Assembly (NCBI GenBank): GCA_963817515.1
Contig: CAWFPJ010000012.1
Span: 372,001 to 436,000 of the forward strand
Direction: 5' to 3'
DNA: 64,000 bases
Source of the DNA: DATMNI01 sp963817515
GTDB taxonomy: Bacteria; Acidobacteriota; Terriglobia; Bryobacterales; Bryobacteraceae
Shown here: in pieces, positions 17,269-26,142 of the stretch
Layout of the letters: every line of letters starts with the position of its first letter
Position numbering within the stretch: position 1 is the first letter of the stretch
Made by a program: the position numbers and the translations under genes
Notes under the pieces: model-generated
Databases searched by the model: none
What the model was told of the DNA's origin: nothing
What the model saw: only the letters and a program-made list of their open reading frames with translations

Positions 17269-17272
17269 TCGC

Positions 17273-18298
17273 CTATTTTGATCCCGACGGCCGCAGCAGC
17301 TTTTTCGGCAGCTTGGAAAGATACGTCAACCGCTCCACCACAGGCAGCAGGCGCCGCACCGTGCGGCCATGCAGCAGCAGGCTTCCGGTCACCAGAAGCG
17401 GGTGCGGAATGGTGGTGCAGCAGCGCGAACAGATGTCCACTTCGCCTCCACGGCCCGCGGCATGCAGGCGGCGCATTTCCTGCATGGGCTCGGAATTCCA
17501 AATGGCGAAGAGCGGTTGTTCCCCAATTTTGCCCACCGGCGCGCCATCCAGCATGTAACTCTGGCAGCACGGATAGACGTCGCCGTTCTGCTTGACATAC
17601 ATGGGGCCGCGCCAAAGGTAATGGCAGGGATGCTTCCAATCGCCCGAAGCATGGCCTGAATCGGGGTGCATCAGGTTGGTTTCATCGGCTTTGATGCGAA
17701 GCTGGTCCACGCCCGGCACGGCGCTCCAGAACTTGATGAAGTCGTCAACTTCGGAGGCGTTGCCGTCCATTTTCACCATCTGCACTACAATCTGCAGCTT
17801 GGAACAGCGCTCGCGCTTCATGCGTGCGAAGCGGACGAAATTGTCGCGCACCTTTTCGAACTTGGCGCCCTTGCGGAAAAACTCAAACGTTTCCTTCTTG
17901 TAGCCGTCGAAACTCAGAGTCATCTGCTCCAGGGAGGAATCCAGAATCCGTGCGGAATTACGCTCGTCGAGAAATGTGCCGTTGGTGGATAGCAGCGTGG
18001 AAATGCTGTGATCGTGGCAGAATTCGATGCGGTCGAAAATGTGCGGGTCCATGAAAGGCTCGCCGAGGCCGATCAGCATCATGTGTTCGGCCGAAGCGCC
18101 CGCTTCGCCGACAAGACGCTCGAAGACTTCGTCCGTCATATCGGCCTTGGGCTGCGGATGCGTTTCCCGGGGGCACATGGGGCAGTAGAGATTACACTTG
18201 GCGGTGGTTTCCACGATGTATTCCACCGGCAGCGCCCTGAGCATGGTCCGGCGCGCGAGATACCCCCACAGCAGCTTTGCGCGGTTCCAGGCCCTCAT
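17273..18298 (-). CDS. Radical SAM / SPASM-domain protein
   Basis: A 341-residue radical S-adenosylmethionine enzyme. Cys35, Cys39 and Cys42 (CNLYCPMC) bind the [4Fe-4S] cluster that cleaves SAM; GLGEPFMDP is the SAM-binding region and STNGTFLDE the following strand. The C-terminal part is SPASM-like, with cysteines in HPCHYLWRGPMYVK, DVYPCCQSYMLDG and DICSRCCTTIPHP that could hold one or two auxiliary clusters. Such proteins modify peptides or act as anaerobic maturases, but similar ones of unknown substrate often occur alone. No small precursor peptide is obvious nearby. A TACAAT box lies ten bases before the ATG without a Shine-Dalgarno. Function beyond the enzyme class is unknown. Confidence 0.85.
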   Translation of the reverse strand: MRAWNRAKLLWGYLARRTMLRALPVEYIVETTAKCNLYCPMCPRETHPQPKADMTDEVFERLVGEAGASAEHMMLIGLGEPFMDPHIFDRIEFCHDHSISTLLSTNGTFLDERNSARILDSSLEQMTLSFDGYKKETFEFFRKGAKFEKVRDNFVRFARMKRERCSKLQIVVQMVKMDGNASEVDDFIKFWSAVPGVDQLRIKADETNLMHPDSGHASGDWKHPCHYLWRGPMYVKQNGDVYPCCQSYMLDGAPVGKIGEQPLFAIWNSEPMQEMRRLHAAGRGGEVDICSRCCTTIPHPLLVTGSLLLHGRTVRRLLPVVERLTYLSKLPKKLLRPSGSK

Positions 18299-18308
18299 GC
18301 TTATTCTT

Positions 18309-18314
18309 ATTGTA
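18309..18314 (-). promoter_or_regulatory. -10 box upstream of the radical SAM gene
   Basis: TACAAT on the minus strand ending ten bases before the ATG; the spacer AAGAATAAGC has no Shine-Dalgarno. Likely a leaderless or near-leaderless transcript. Confidence 0.35.
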
Positions 18315-18482
18315 GCCGCGGAGCGAAGAACGTCGTCTTACATAAAGGCCGATTTACGGTATGGTACGGTCAATGGGAAGGGTGGGGTTGGAACGAAAGA
18401 CAGGCGTGGCTGCGTATATTCGAGAGATCGAAAACCTGGAGCGTACAGGTCTGGAGTGTGGGCAGGTTAAGGAGCTGGGTAG

Positions 18483-19382
18483 GTGAAAATCACTATTTCG
18501 GGCGCTTCGGGGCTGATCGGGCGGCGCCTTATGAAGAATCTCACGGCGGCCGGCCATGCGATGCACGTGCTGAGCCGGCATGCGGGAACCAACCTGCCCC
18601 CGGGCGTCAAGCTGTCGGTGTGGGATCCCCTCAAAGGCCAACCGCCCGAGGAGAGTCTGCGCGAGGCTGACGCCGTGATCCACCTGGCCGGCGAACCGGT
18701 GGCTCAGCGCTGGACGGCCGACTCCAAGCAGCGTATCCGCGATAGCCGCGTGGCGGGAACGCGTAACCTGGTGCAGGCGCTTTCCAAGCTGCCGCGCAAG
18801 CCTGAGGCGTTGATTTGCGCATCGGCGGTCGGGTACTACGGGTCGCGCGGGGATGAAATCCTCAAGGAGTCTTCCGCCCCATCCAACACTTACCTGGCTG
18901 ACGTTTGCCAGGCTTGGGAGAAAGAGGCGCAAGCCGCCGAAGCATTGGGCGTTCGCGTAGTCCGCGTGCGCACCGGCGTGGTACTGGACGCGCGCGGCGG
19001 CGCTCTTCAACGCATGCTTCCGCCCTTCCGCATGGGGGTTGGCGGAAAGTTGGCCTCCGGCAAACAGTGGATGTCGTGGATCCATCTGGAGGACCTTGCG
19101 GGCATGTTCCAGTTCGCATTGGATCACCCGGTGGCGGGCGCGCTGAACGGCGTGGCGCCCTATCCGGTGATCAATTCCGAGTTCACGCGTACCCTGGCCC
19201 AGGCCTTGCATCGGCCCGCGATCTTCCCCGTCCCCGCGTTCGCCCTGAAAGCCCTATTCGGCGAGATGTCGGAGATCCTGCTGGCCAGCCAGCGAGTGGC
19301 GCCGGCCGCCGCGGAGGCTGCCGGGTTCCCATTCCGTTTCCCCCAACTGGCTCCGGCGCTGGCCGAAGTCCTTCGCGGCTGA
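18483..19382 (+). CDS. TIGR01777-type NAD-dependent epimerase (YfcH-like SDR)
   Basis: Extended short-chain dehydrogenase/reductase of the YfcH/TIGR01777 branch, whose physiological substrate is not known. The 299-residue protein begins with the nucleotide-binding motif KITISGASGLIGRRLMKNL, has the HLAGEPVAQRW segment, the active-site region SAVGYYGSRGDE with the conserved Tyr, and the SWIHLEDLAGMFQFAL block. The GTG start is set by AAGGAG eight bases upstream and overlaps by four bases the end of a tiny upstream reading frame. The 184 bases before it, up to the radical SAM start, hold no recognised gene. Confidence 0.88.
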   Translation: MKITISGASGLIGRRLMKNLTAAGHAMHVLSRHAGTNLPPGVKLSVWDPLKGQPPEESLREADAVIHLAGEPVAQRWTADSKQRIRDSRVAGTRNLVQALSKLPRKPEALICASAVGYYGSRGDEILKESSAPSNTYLADVCQAWEKEAQAAEALGVRVVRVRTGVVLDARGGALQRMLPPFRMGVGGKLASGKQWMSWIHLEDLAGMFQFALDHPVAGALNGVAPYPVINSEFTRTLAQALHRPAIFPVPAFALKALFGEMSEILLASQRVAPAAAEAAGFPFRFPQLAPALAEVLRG

Positions 19383-19390
19383 GTTCAAGG

Positions 19391-19396
19391 TATAAT
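19391..19396 (+). promoter_or_regulatory. -10 box upstream of the YqhQ-like gene
   Basis: A perfect TATAAT about 25 bases before the GTG start, leaving room for a short leader with the Shine-Dalgarno GAGAGGA. No clear -35 hexamer. Confidence 0.4.
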
Positions 19397-19420
19397 GAAG
19401 AGTAATACTTGAGAGGATTT

Positions 19421-20468
19421 GTGTCCCTACGTACTTATATTAAGTTTTTCACCCATACCCTCCTGATGCCGGTCCTGGAGAATGGCGAGGAGACCACCCT
19501 CGTCGGAGGCCAGGCTGTGATGGAAGGCGTGATGATGCGAGCGCCCCACAGCTATTGCGTGGCGGTGCGTAAGGCCAATGGCGAAATCGTCACCGAACAG
19601 AAGCCGCTTCCCAGGATGTCCGAGCAGTACAAGATCTTCAAATACCCGATCCTGCGCGGGATGGGAACGCTTTACCAGGCGATGAAGTTAGGCATGCAGG
19701 CTTTAAAGTTCTCGGCCGACGTTGGGTTGCAGGATATTAAGCAAGCCGAAATCAAGGCAGCCGATACTAAGCCGGCCAGCCTCAAAACAGCCGAAGTGAA
19801 AGCAAAAACCAAGGAACGCACCAAAGACATGCCCTCGTGGGTGCTGGCCGCGAACCTGATCGTCTCGGTGGGAATGTTCATTTTCATGTACAAGTTCATT
19901 CCGTTGTTCCTGGCCACCAAGCTCAAGGGCAGTATATCCGGTCCTCGACGGACGCATCGCTTTCAACCTCACCGATGGCGTAATCCGCATGCTGATGTTT
20001 CTGGTGTTCATGTACGCGCTGTCGTTGATGAAAGACATTCACCGGGTCTTTGAGTTTCATGGCGCGGAACACAAGGTGGTCTTCAATTTCGAATCCGGCC
20101 AACCGGTCACGGTACCGAACGCTCAGCGGTTTACGACGTTCCACCCGCGCTGCGGCACCAGTTTCCTGTTTGTCGTGATTATCGTTTCCATCGTTTTCTA
20201 CACTTTCATCCCGTTCGATGGTTTCCTGGCCAAGCTGCTGTCGCGAATTGTGCTGCTACCGGTCATCGCGGGCGTGAGTTATGAACTGATCCGCTTTGCT
20301 GCCAAGCGGCGCGGCTCCGTGCTGGCTACGATGACGGCCCCCGGCCTGTGGCTGCAGCGCATCACCACCAAGCCGCCAGCCGACGACCAGACTGCGGTGG
20401 CCATCCACGCGCTTGAAGGCGCCATGGCGATGGAAGAATCCCAGGGCGGGCAACTGGTTATCGCGTAA
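19421..20468 (+). CDS. DUF1385/YqhQ-family membrane protein, frame broken by one base
   Basis: YqhQ-like proteins are widespread bacterial membrane proteins of uncertain role; in this genome the gene sits just upstream of prfA, an arrangement also known in Bacillota. The N-terminal half has the family signature TTLVGGQAVMEGVMMRAPHS. The C-terminal half has MKDIHRVFEFHGAEHKVVF, FHPRCGTSFLFVVII and a last membrane segment. The two halves are in neighbouring frames; removing one G from the run at 19927-19929 joins them as KLKAVYPVLDGRIAFNLTDG. A short Lys/Ala-rich insert with repeated KAAD/KTAEVK units lies at about residues 105-130. GTG at 19421 is preferred because GAGAGGA lies just before it; a TTG four codons earlier is possible. 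The break is probably a sequencing error. Confidence 0.83.
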
Positions 20469-20500
20469 TAAGCCGTTGTAACAGGCTCTTGTGACAGATC

Positions 20501-21592
20501 ATGCAATTCGTTCCTAAGCTTGAACAGCTCGAAAAACGCTTTGACGAGCTAACCAGCCAGACGGCCGATCCGGCCGTGATCAGCGATGCCGGTGAATACC
20601 GCAAGATCACCAAGGCGCGAAGCGAGATCGAGGAAGCTGTCGCCAAATTCCGTGAGTGGAAAAAGCTGGAGGACAGCCTCCAGCAGGCCGGTGCCATGCT
20701 CCAGGAGCCGGATGCCGAACTGCGGGCCATGGCCCAGCAGGAGGTGGCGCAGCTGGAGCCCGAAAAGCGCAAGATCGAAGATCAGCTCAAGGTTCTGCTG
20801 CTGCCCAAGGATCCGAACGACGAAAGGAACGTGGTGCTCGAAATTCGCGCCGGAACCGGCGGGGACGAGGCAACCCTGTTCGCGGCCGAGATTTTCCGGA
20901 TGTACACGCGCTACGGCGAAACGCAGGGCTGGAAGTTTGAAGTGACCTCCAGCAGTGAATCCGCGGTGGGCGGGCTTAAAGAAGTGATCGCGCTGGTCAG
21001 CGGCAACAAGGTCTACAGCAAGCTCAAGTACGAAAGCGGCGTGCACCGGGTGCAGCGCGTTCCCGTGACTGAGCAGCAGGGCCGGGTCCACACATCCGCC
21101 ATTACGGTGGCGGTGCTGCCCGAAGCCGACGAAGTCGAGGTCAAGCTGGAGGCCAAGGATGTACGCATCGATACTTTCTGCTCTTCCGGCCCCGGCGGCC
21201 AATCCGTGAACACTACGTATTCGGCGGTGCGACTCACCCACCTGCCTACCGGCCTGATCGTCTCATGCCAGGACGAAAAATCCCAGATCAAGAACCGCGC
21301 CAAGGCGGAACGCGTGCTCCGTTCGCGTCTCTATGAGATCGAAGTGGCGAAGCAGCAGGCGACGCTGGGCGCGGAGCGACGCACCCAGGTGGGCACGGGC
21401 GACCGAAGCGAAAAGATCCGCACCTACAACTTCCCGCAGAACCGCGTCAGCGATCACCGCATCGGCTTGACGCTGCACCAACTGGACTTCGTAATGGAAG
21501 GCAAGATGGATGCGATTTTCGAAGCGCTCACCACGTATTACCAGTCCAAAAAGCTTGAGGGTGATGAGGGCGGGCAGGACGCCGCCGACTAG
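20501..21592 (+). CDS. prfA: Peptide chain release factor 1
   Basis: RF1 recognises UAA and UAG in the ribosomal A site and triggers peptide release. The 363-residue protein has the catalytic GGQ loop in SSGPGGQSVNTTYSAVRL and the codon-reading tripeptide PVT in RVQRVPVTEQQGRVHTSA, the PxT form that marks RF1 rather than RF2. The GTGDRSEKIRTYNFPQNRV block is also present. prmC, which methylates the GGQ glutamine, follows after two bases, so enzyme and substrate are co-transcribed, as in many bacteria. Confidence 0.97.
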   Translation: MQFVPKLEQLEKRFDELTSQTADPAVISDAGEYRKITKARSEIEEAVAKFREWKKLEDSLQQAGAMLQEPDAELRAMAQQEVAQLEPEKRKIEDQLKVLLLPKDPNDERNVVLEIRAGTGGDEATLFAAEIFRMYTRYGETQGWKFEVTSSSESAVGGLKEVIALVSGNKVYSKLKYESGVHRVQRVPVTEQQGRVHTSAITVAVLPEADEVEVKLEAKDVRIDTFCSSGPGGQSVNTTYSAVRLTHLPTGLIVSCQDEKSQIKNRAKAERVLRSRLYEIEVAKQQATLGAERRTQVGTGDRSEKIRTYNFPQNRVSDHRIGLTLHQLDFVMEGKMDAIFEALTTYYQSKKLEGDEGGQDAAD

Positions 21593-21594
21593 CG

Positions 21595-22440
21595 ATGACG
21601 CTGCAGACGGCGCTGCTCCAGGGCACACGCCTGCTGGAGGATGCCGGAGTTGCGGTCCCGCGGCTCACCGCGGAAGTCCTTCTTTCGCACGCGCTGCATT
21701 GTGAGCGGGTCTACCTCTACGCCCACCCGGAGCGGGAACTCGAAGAGGTGGAATGGATCCACTACGGCCGCTACCTGCATGAGCGCCTCCAGGGCAAACC
21801 CACGCAATACATCACCCGGCGCCAGGAGTTTTACGGGCGCGAATTTCGCGTCAGCCCGGATGTCCTGATCCCGAGGCCGGAGACCGAGCACGTTGTGGAA
21901 GTCGCGCTGCAGGTGGCGCGCCACGCCGCACTCCAGCCCGGGCCGGGCCTGCGCCGCATCCTCGATATCGGCACCGGTTCGGGCGCGCTGGCCGTCACGC
22001 TGCAGCTTGAAACCGGAGCCGCGGCCTGGGCCACTGATATTTCACTCGCCGCCGCCGCCGTCGCCGCCGACAACGCCCGCCGACTGGGAGCGCCGGTGCA
22101 GTTCGTGGTCTCCGACCTGATGGACGCAATCGCGCCGGCCTCCATAGATCTGATCGTCTCCAATCCGCCCTACGTGCCCGAAAATCAACGCGAGGGCCTA
22201 CAGCGGGAAGTTCGGGACTGGGAGCCGCACGTGGCCCTCTTTGGCGGCGCTACCGGCTTCGAACTCTATGGCCGCATAGTTGCCGACGCGCCCAGGGTAC
22301 TCCGACCCGGCGGCTGGCTCATCATGGAGCTGGGTTTCTGTAGCGCGGACCACGTGCGGCATCTTCTGGACGGCTGGGCGGATCTCACGGTCCAGCCCGA
22401 CCTGGCCGGAATTCCGCGCGTAATCGCAGCCCATCTGTAA
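21595..22440 (+). CDS. prmC: PrmC (HemK) release-factor glutamine methyltransferase
   Basis: PrmC N5-methylates the glutamine of the GGQ loop in RF1 and RF2 using S-adenosylmethionine, which speeds termination. The 281-residue protein has the N-terminal helical substrate domain (ending QYITRRQEFYGREF), the SAM-binding motif ILDIGTGSGALAVTLQLE and the catalytic SNPPYVPENQR motif, plus GLELYGRI-like sequence near the end (GFELYGRIVADAPRVLRPGG). It starts two bases after the prfA stop; the two form an operon. Confidence 0.96.
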   Translation: MTLQTALLQGTRLLEDAGVAVPRLTAEVLLSHALHCERVYLYAHPERELEEVEWIHYGRYLHERLQGKPTQYITRRQEFYGREFRVSPDVLIPRPETEHVVEVALQVARHAALQPGPGLRRILDIGTGSGALAVTLQLETGAAAWATDISLAAAAVAADNARRLGAPVQFVVSDLMDAIAPASIDLIVSNPPYVPENQREGLQREVRDWEPHVALFGGATGFELYGRIVADAPRVLRPGGWLIMELGFCSADHVRHLLDGWADLTVQPDLAGIPRVIAAHL

Positions 22441-22481
22441 GCACGACGGAGCCTAAAGAATGGCTCCTTTCGACCGATGTG

Positions 22482-22487
22482 TATAGT
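22482..22487 (+). promoter_or_regulatory. -10-like box upstream of the degenerate GGDEF gene
   Basis: TATAGT ends 12 bases before the preferred ATG; no Shine-Dalgarno is visible. It fits the near-leaderless pattern. Confidence 0.3.
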
Positions 22488-22499
22488 AAGCGTCGGCAT

Positions 22500-23498
22500 A
22501 TGATCTCAATTCTAAATTCAGTATCAGAGTTGGACCGGGCACACGAACTGCAGACCATCCTGCTCGATAGCTATCTCCAGGCCATCAAAACCGCTGCTCA
22601 CTATTCGGTCGAACTGGATGACGAGATCACCGGACCGCACCGCCGATATCTTGAGGCCGTTGCCGCGGACGCCGCTTCGGGGCAGGCCGAGGCTCTGATT
22701 GAAAGCCGAGCCACATTTCGCGGCCTGATGCGGGATTACCGCGATAAGGCGGCGCGGTACCTGCAACAACTGCGCGACGAATTGGCCGGGATGGCGCGCG
22801 CACTCCAGGAAACTCTGGATTCCCTGGCGCAGTCCGACGGTAACCACGCCACACGGCTCCGGAAGACAGTTCTCGGACTGCGGGAGATCCCGGAAACCGA
22901 CGACAGCAGCGTCTTGCGCGCCAAAATGCAGGCGTCGGCGGACTCCATAGAGGTTAGCGTGGACCAGATCCGCAAGGAGCATCAACTCGCGGTTTCTCAA
23001 TTCCTGGTAGAGATTCGTATGCTGCATACGCGCATTGTTGCTCTAGAGGCGGCCGCGACGGTTGACATGACAACCGGGATTTTCAACCGGGCTGAAATGG
23101 AGGAACGCATCCGCTCGGCCCCGTCCGGCGGTTATCATCTGTTGCTCCTCCAGGTTCGCGGGTTAAGGCGCGCGGCGGTGCAATTTGGCCCCCACGCCTG
23201 CGATGAGCTGTCCGGCGCCTTCATCAAACGCCTTAAAAACAGCCTTCCACAGAATGTCACCCTTGGCCGATGGAGCACCGAGGAATTCATTGCCATGGTT
23301 CCCGAGGTCAGAGACCGGAACACAGCCTCCGGCCGGTGGGTCACAGACAACCTTTCTGGAGCCTATACCTGCCTGCAGGCGGGCAAGACCGTCCGGCCCT
23401 CACTGCAGGTGAGCGTTGGAATTGCCGACAGCCTGGCGAAGGAACCGGCAGAACGAACTCTGGAACGCGTGCGGAAGTTTCTGACGGGATCGGCGTAG
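22500..23498 (+). CDS. Degenerate GGDEF-domain protein with N-terminal coiled coil
   Basis: A 332-residue cytoplasmic protein. Residues about 1-185 are helical and coiled-coil-like. The C-terminal 145 residues have a diguanylate-cyclase fold: VDMTTGIFNRAEMEERI (189-197) corresponds to the usual DxLTGLxNR opening, and GRWSTEEFIAMVPE (256 on) replaces the GG(D/E)EF active-site loop. Both glycines and the metal-binding acidic pair are altered, so c-di-GMP synthesis is unlikely; a role as a c-di-GMP or GTP-sensing scaffold is possible but unproven. I prefer the ATG at 22500; a GTG seven codons upstream would add MYSKRRH-type sequence. It follows prfA-prmC after 59 bases with its own -10-like box. 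Confidence 0.7.
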   Translation: MISILNSVSELDRAHELQTILLDSYLQAIKTAAHYSVELDDEITGPHRRYLEAVAADAASGQAEALIESRATFRGLMRDYRDKAARYLQQLRDELAGMARALQETLDSLAQSDGNHATRLRKTVLGLREIPETDDSSVLRAKMQASADSIEVSVDQIRKEHQLAVSQFLVEIRMLHTRIVALEAAATVDMTTGIFNRAEMEERIRSAPSGGYHLLLLQVRGLRRAAVQFGPHACDELSGAFIKRLKNSLPQNVTLGRWSTEEFIAMVPEVRDRNTASGRWVTDNLSGAYTCLQAGKTVRPSLQVSVGIADSLAKEPAERTLERVRKFLTGSA

Positions 23499-23507
23499 CT
23501 CCGATTC

Positions 23508-23633
23508 ACCGCAGAGCCGCTGAGACGCAGAGCAAAACGCAGAGAAGGCCCCAATTTATTCAGAACGCGAATGTGTGTGTATGTGTGTTGGCCTTACTCT
23601 GCGCTTATCTCAGCGTCTCAGCGTCTCTGCGGT
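23508..23633. repeat. Long imperfect inverted repeat between convergent genes
   Basis: Two arms of about 43-44 bases (23508-23550 and 23590-23633) are imperfect inverted copies, rich in GCAGAG and GAGACGC, around a 39-base loop containing a TG-rich run (GTGTGTGTATGTGTGTT). The right arm ends just before the priA stop codon. It could form a large cruciform or RNA hairpin and may terminate both transcripts; the GCAGAGACGCTGAGACGC style is known to me from dispersed repeats in environmental genomes. Confidence 0.7.
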
Positions 23634-23637
23634 AAAG

Positions 23638-26074
23638 TTACATCAAAGTCAGCGGATCAACATCGATGACCAGCGCCGTAGCGCCCCACTTGTGGTCGAT
23701 GGCGAAGGAACGCACTCGTTGTAGCAACTCGTTCAGAGATCTTGCGGCTGGCCGCTTTGATCAGGAACTGGTAGCGGTATTCGTTCTTGAGCCGCGGAAC
23801 CGGGGCCTCGGCCGGACCCATCACGCGCAGCTTTTCAGGAGGCGGCGTCAGCAGCATTCCCAGTTCGGAACTCATGCGCATCGCCATTTCCTTCTTCTCG
23901 CTGCGCACCAGTATGTTCGCCATGGCGCTGAAGGGCGGGTAATGCATCATGCGGCGAAAGTTCAGCTCTTTCTCATAGAATGCCTGGTAATCCTGCGCCG
24001 CAGCCAGGCGGACGGCATAGTGATCGGGGTTGATGGTCTGGACCAGCACGATGCCCGGCACATTGCCGCGCCCGGCGCGCCCGGCCACCTGGGTGAGCAG
24101 TTGAAAGGTGCGCTCGGCGGCTCGGAAATCCGGCATTCCGAGGCCGATATCGGCCGACACCACACCCACCAGCGTCACGTTGGGAATGTCGTGGCCCTTG
24201 GCGATCATCTGGGTGCCCACCAGCATGTCGTAATTGCCTTCGCGAAAGTCGTTGAGAATGGTCTCGTACTGGCGCTTGCCGGTAACGGTATCGCGGTCCA
24301 GGCGGGCGATGCGGGCGGTTGGGAAGGCGCGGTGCAGCTCTTCCTCCACGCGCTCTGAGCCCATCCCCAGGAAGTAGATATGCTGGCTCGAACACTTCGG
24401 GCAGATCTCCGGCACCTTTTCCGCGTAGCCGCAGTAATGGCACAGCAGCCGCCGGTCGCGCTTGTGGAAGGTGAGCGTGAGCGAGCAGTTGATGCACTGC
24501 ACCCGCTCGCCGCATGAGCGGCACGCCACAAAGCTCGAAAAGCCTCTGCGGTTCAGCAGCACAATGGTCTGCTCGCCATTTTCCAGGCGCAGCCCCAGCG
24601 CCTCCAACAGCTTCCTTGAAAAAGTGTCCTGCTTGCGCGTTTCCAGGAACTCCTGCCGCATGTCGACCAGTTCCACACGGGGCATCGGCCGCTGCTCCAC
24701 GCGCCCGGGCAATTCCAGCAGTGTATACTTGCCGCGCTCGGCGTTATAGCGGCTCTCGAGACTCGGCGTCGCCGACCCCAGCACCACACAGGCGCCCGCA
24801 TTCTGTGCCCGGACTATGGCCACATCCCGCCCGTTGTAGCGCGGGTTTTCCTCCTGCTTGTAGCTGCCGTCATGCTCTTCGTCGACCACGATCAGCCCCA
24901 GATTGCGCACCGGCGCGAACACGCCCGATCGTGTTCCCACCACCACCGAGGCCGCGCCGGAGCGAATCCGCCGCCACTGGTCGGTGCGCTCCACATCGGT
25001 GAAGGCCGAGTGCAGAATCGCCACCCGGTCGCCGAACCGCGAAAAGAACTGGCCCGCCATGGCCGGAGTCAGCGCGATTTCGGGAACCAGCAGCAGCGCG
25101 CTTCGCCCTTCGGCCAGCACCGTTTCGATAGCCGTGAGGTAGACCTCGGTTTTGCCTGAGCCGGTTACGCCGTGCAGCAGGAATGTCTGGAACCGTTTTC
25201 CATGAATAGCATCCCGAACGGGTTCGAAAGCCGCCTGCTGTGCGGGATTCAAGGCGTGCCTGACGCGCACTGCTCCGGCCGTGATCGCTATCGTCTCCGG
25301 CGTCAACGCCACCAATCCCTTGCGCGCCAGGGAGCGGGCAGCCGGGCTCACATTCCTGATGGCATCTTCCAGATCCTTCAGGTTGTGGGAGCCGGGGTGC
25401 AGTTCGAGAAAGGCCCGCAGTTCGCGTTCCGGTTTATTCAGCTTGGCATCGCTGCCGGCGCCGGCCAATTCCACGCGCAGACGGTCCGAAGGCGCGCGCA
25501 GCGGGTCGCGCTCTGTTTGCACCTGTTCGGCCACGATGAATCCCTTACGTTCCAGGGCGCGTACCGCTTTGTCGGCCAGCGGCAGGGACCTGCTCAGGTA
25601 AGCCGCCGAGAGCGGACGCTTTTCGAGCATGCCCAGAATCTGGGTCACAGGATCGTCAGGCGCGGAGTTGAGCAGCAGTTGCCGCGCGGCATCGCGCCCG
25701 GAATCGGTCAACGACCAAATCTTTCCTCGCCGGATTTCCGATGCCAGCGGCAGCATGCCGCGCAACACATCGCCCAACGGGGCGCAGTAGTAACCGGAAA
25801 TCCACTTTCCCAAAGCCAGCAGCTCCGCGCTCAGCACTGGCTCGGAATCGATCAGGCGCAACGCATCGCGCATCCCGGCGCCCGTAGCCAGGGACGGCGG
25901 CTCACTGTGGCACCGAAGGATCACGCCGGTCAACTTGCGCGGGCCGAACGGCACCACCAGGCGGCTGCCCACACGCACACGATGACGCAGCGTTTCGGGC
26001 AGCGAATAAGTGAACGGCTGATCCAAGGGCACCGGCAGGCTGACATCGCAAAACAGGTAGGAGCCGTCGGACAT
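23638..26074 (-). CDS. priA: Primosomal protein N' (PriA helicase), frame broken near the C-terminus
   Basis: PriA restarts collapsed replication forks: it binds branched DNA, unwinds the lagging strand 3'-to-5' and loads the primosome. The protein has an N-terminal 3'BD-like domain, Walker A GVTGSGKTEVYL, the DEEH box (VVDEEHDGSYKQEENPRYNG), and the paired zinc-binding cysteines (CRSCGERVQCINC ... CHYC ... CPKC) inside the helicase core, followed by QMIAKGHDIPNVTLVG and QVAGRAGRG. The last part is out of frame after KAASRKI: one extra base near 23735-23741, when removed, gives LNELLQRVRSFAIDHKWGA and ends DPLTLM at a TAA, the normal PriA tail. Full length is then about 812 residues. Because priA is close to essential, I treat the break as a sequencing error. 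Confidence 0.94.
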
Positions 26075-26142
26075 TGGAACTTTCAGGATAGCGAACCGGA
26101 CTGGTTACAATTAAAATCGAGGGACCTCCTTGGAGAACAAGT

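Noticed and set aside
18373..18486. 37-codon frame (MGRVGLERKTGVAAYIREIE...) overlapping the GTG of the TIGR01777 gene as GTGA
   Set aside because: The overlap looks like coupling, but there is no ribosome-binding site of its own, no recognised relative, and the downstream gene already has AAGGAG. Kept only as a possibility to test by ribosome profiling.
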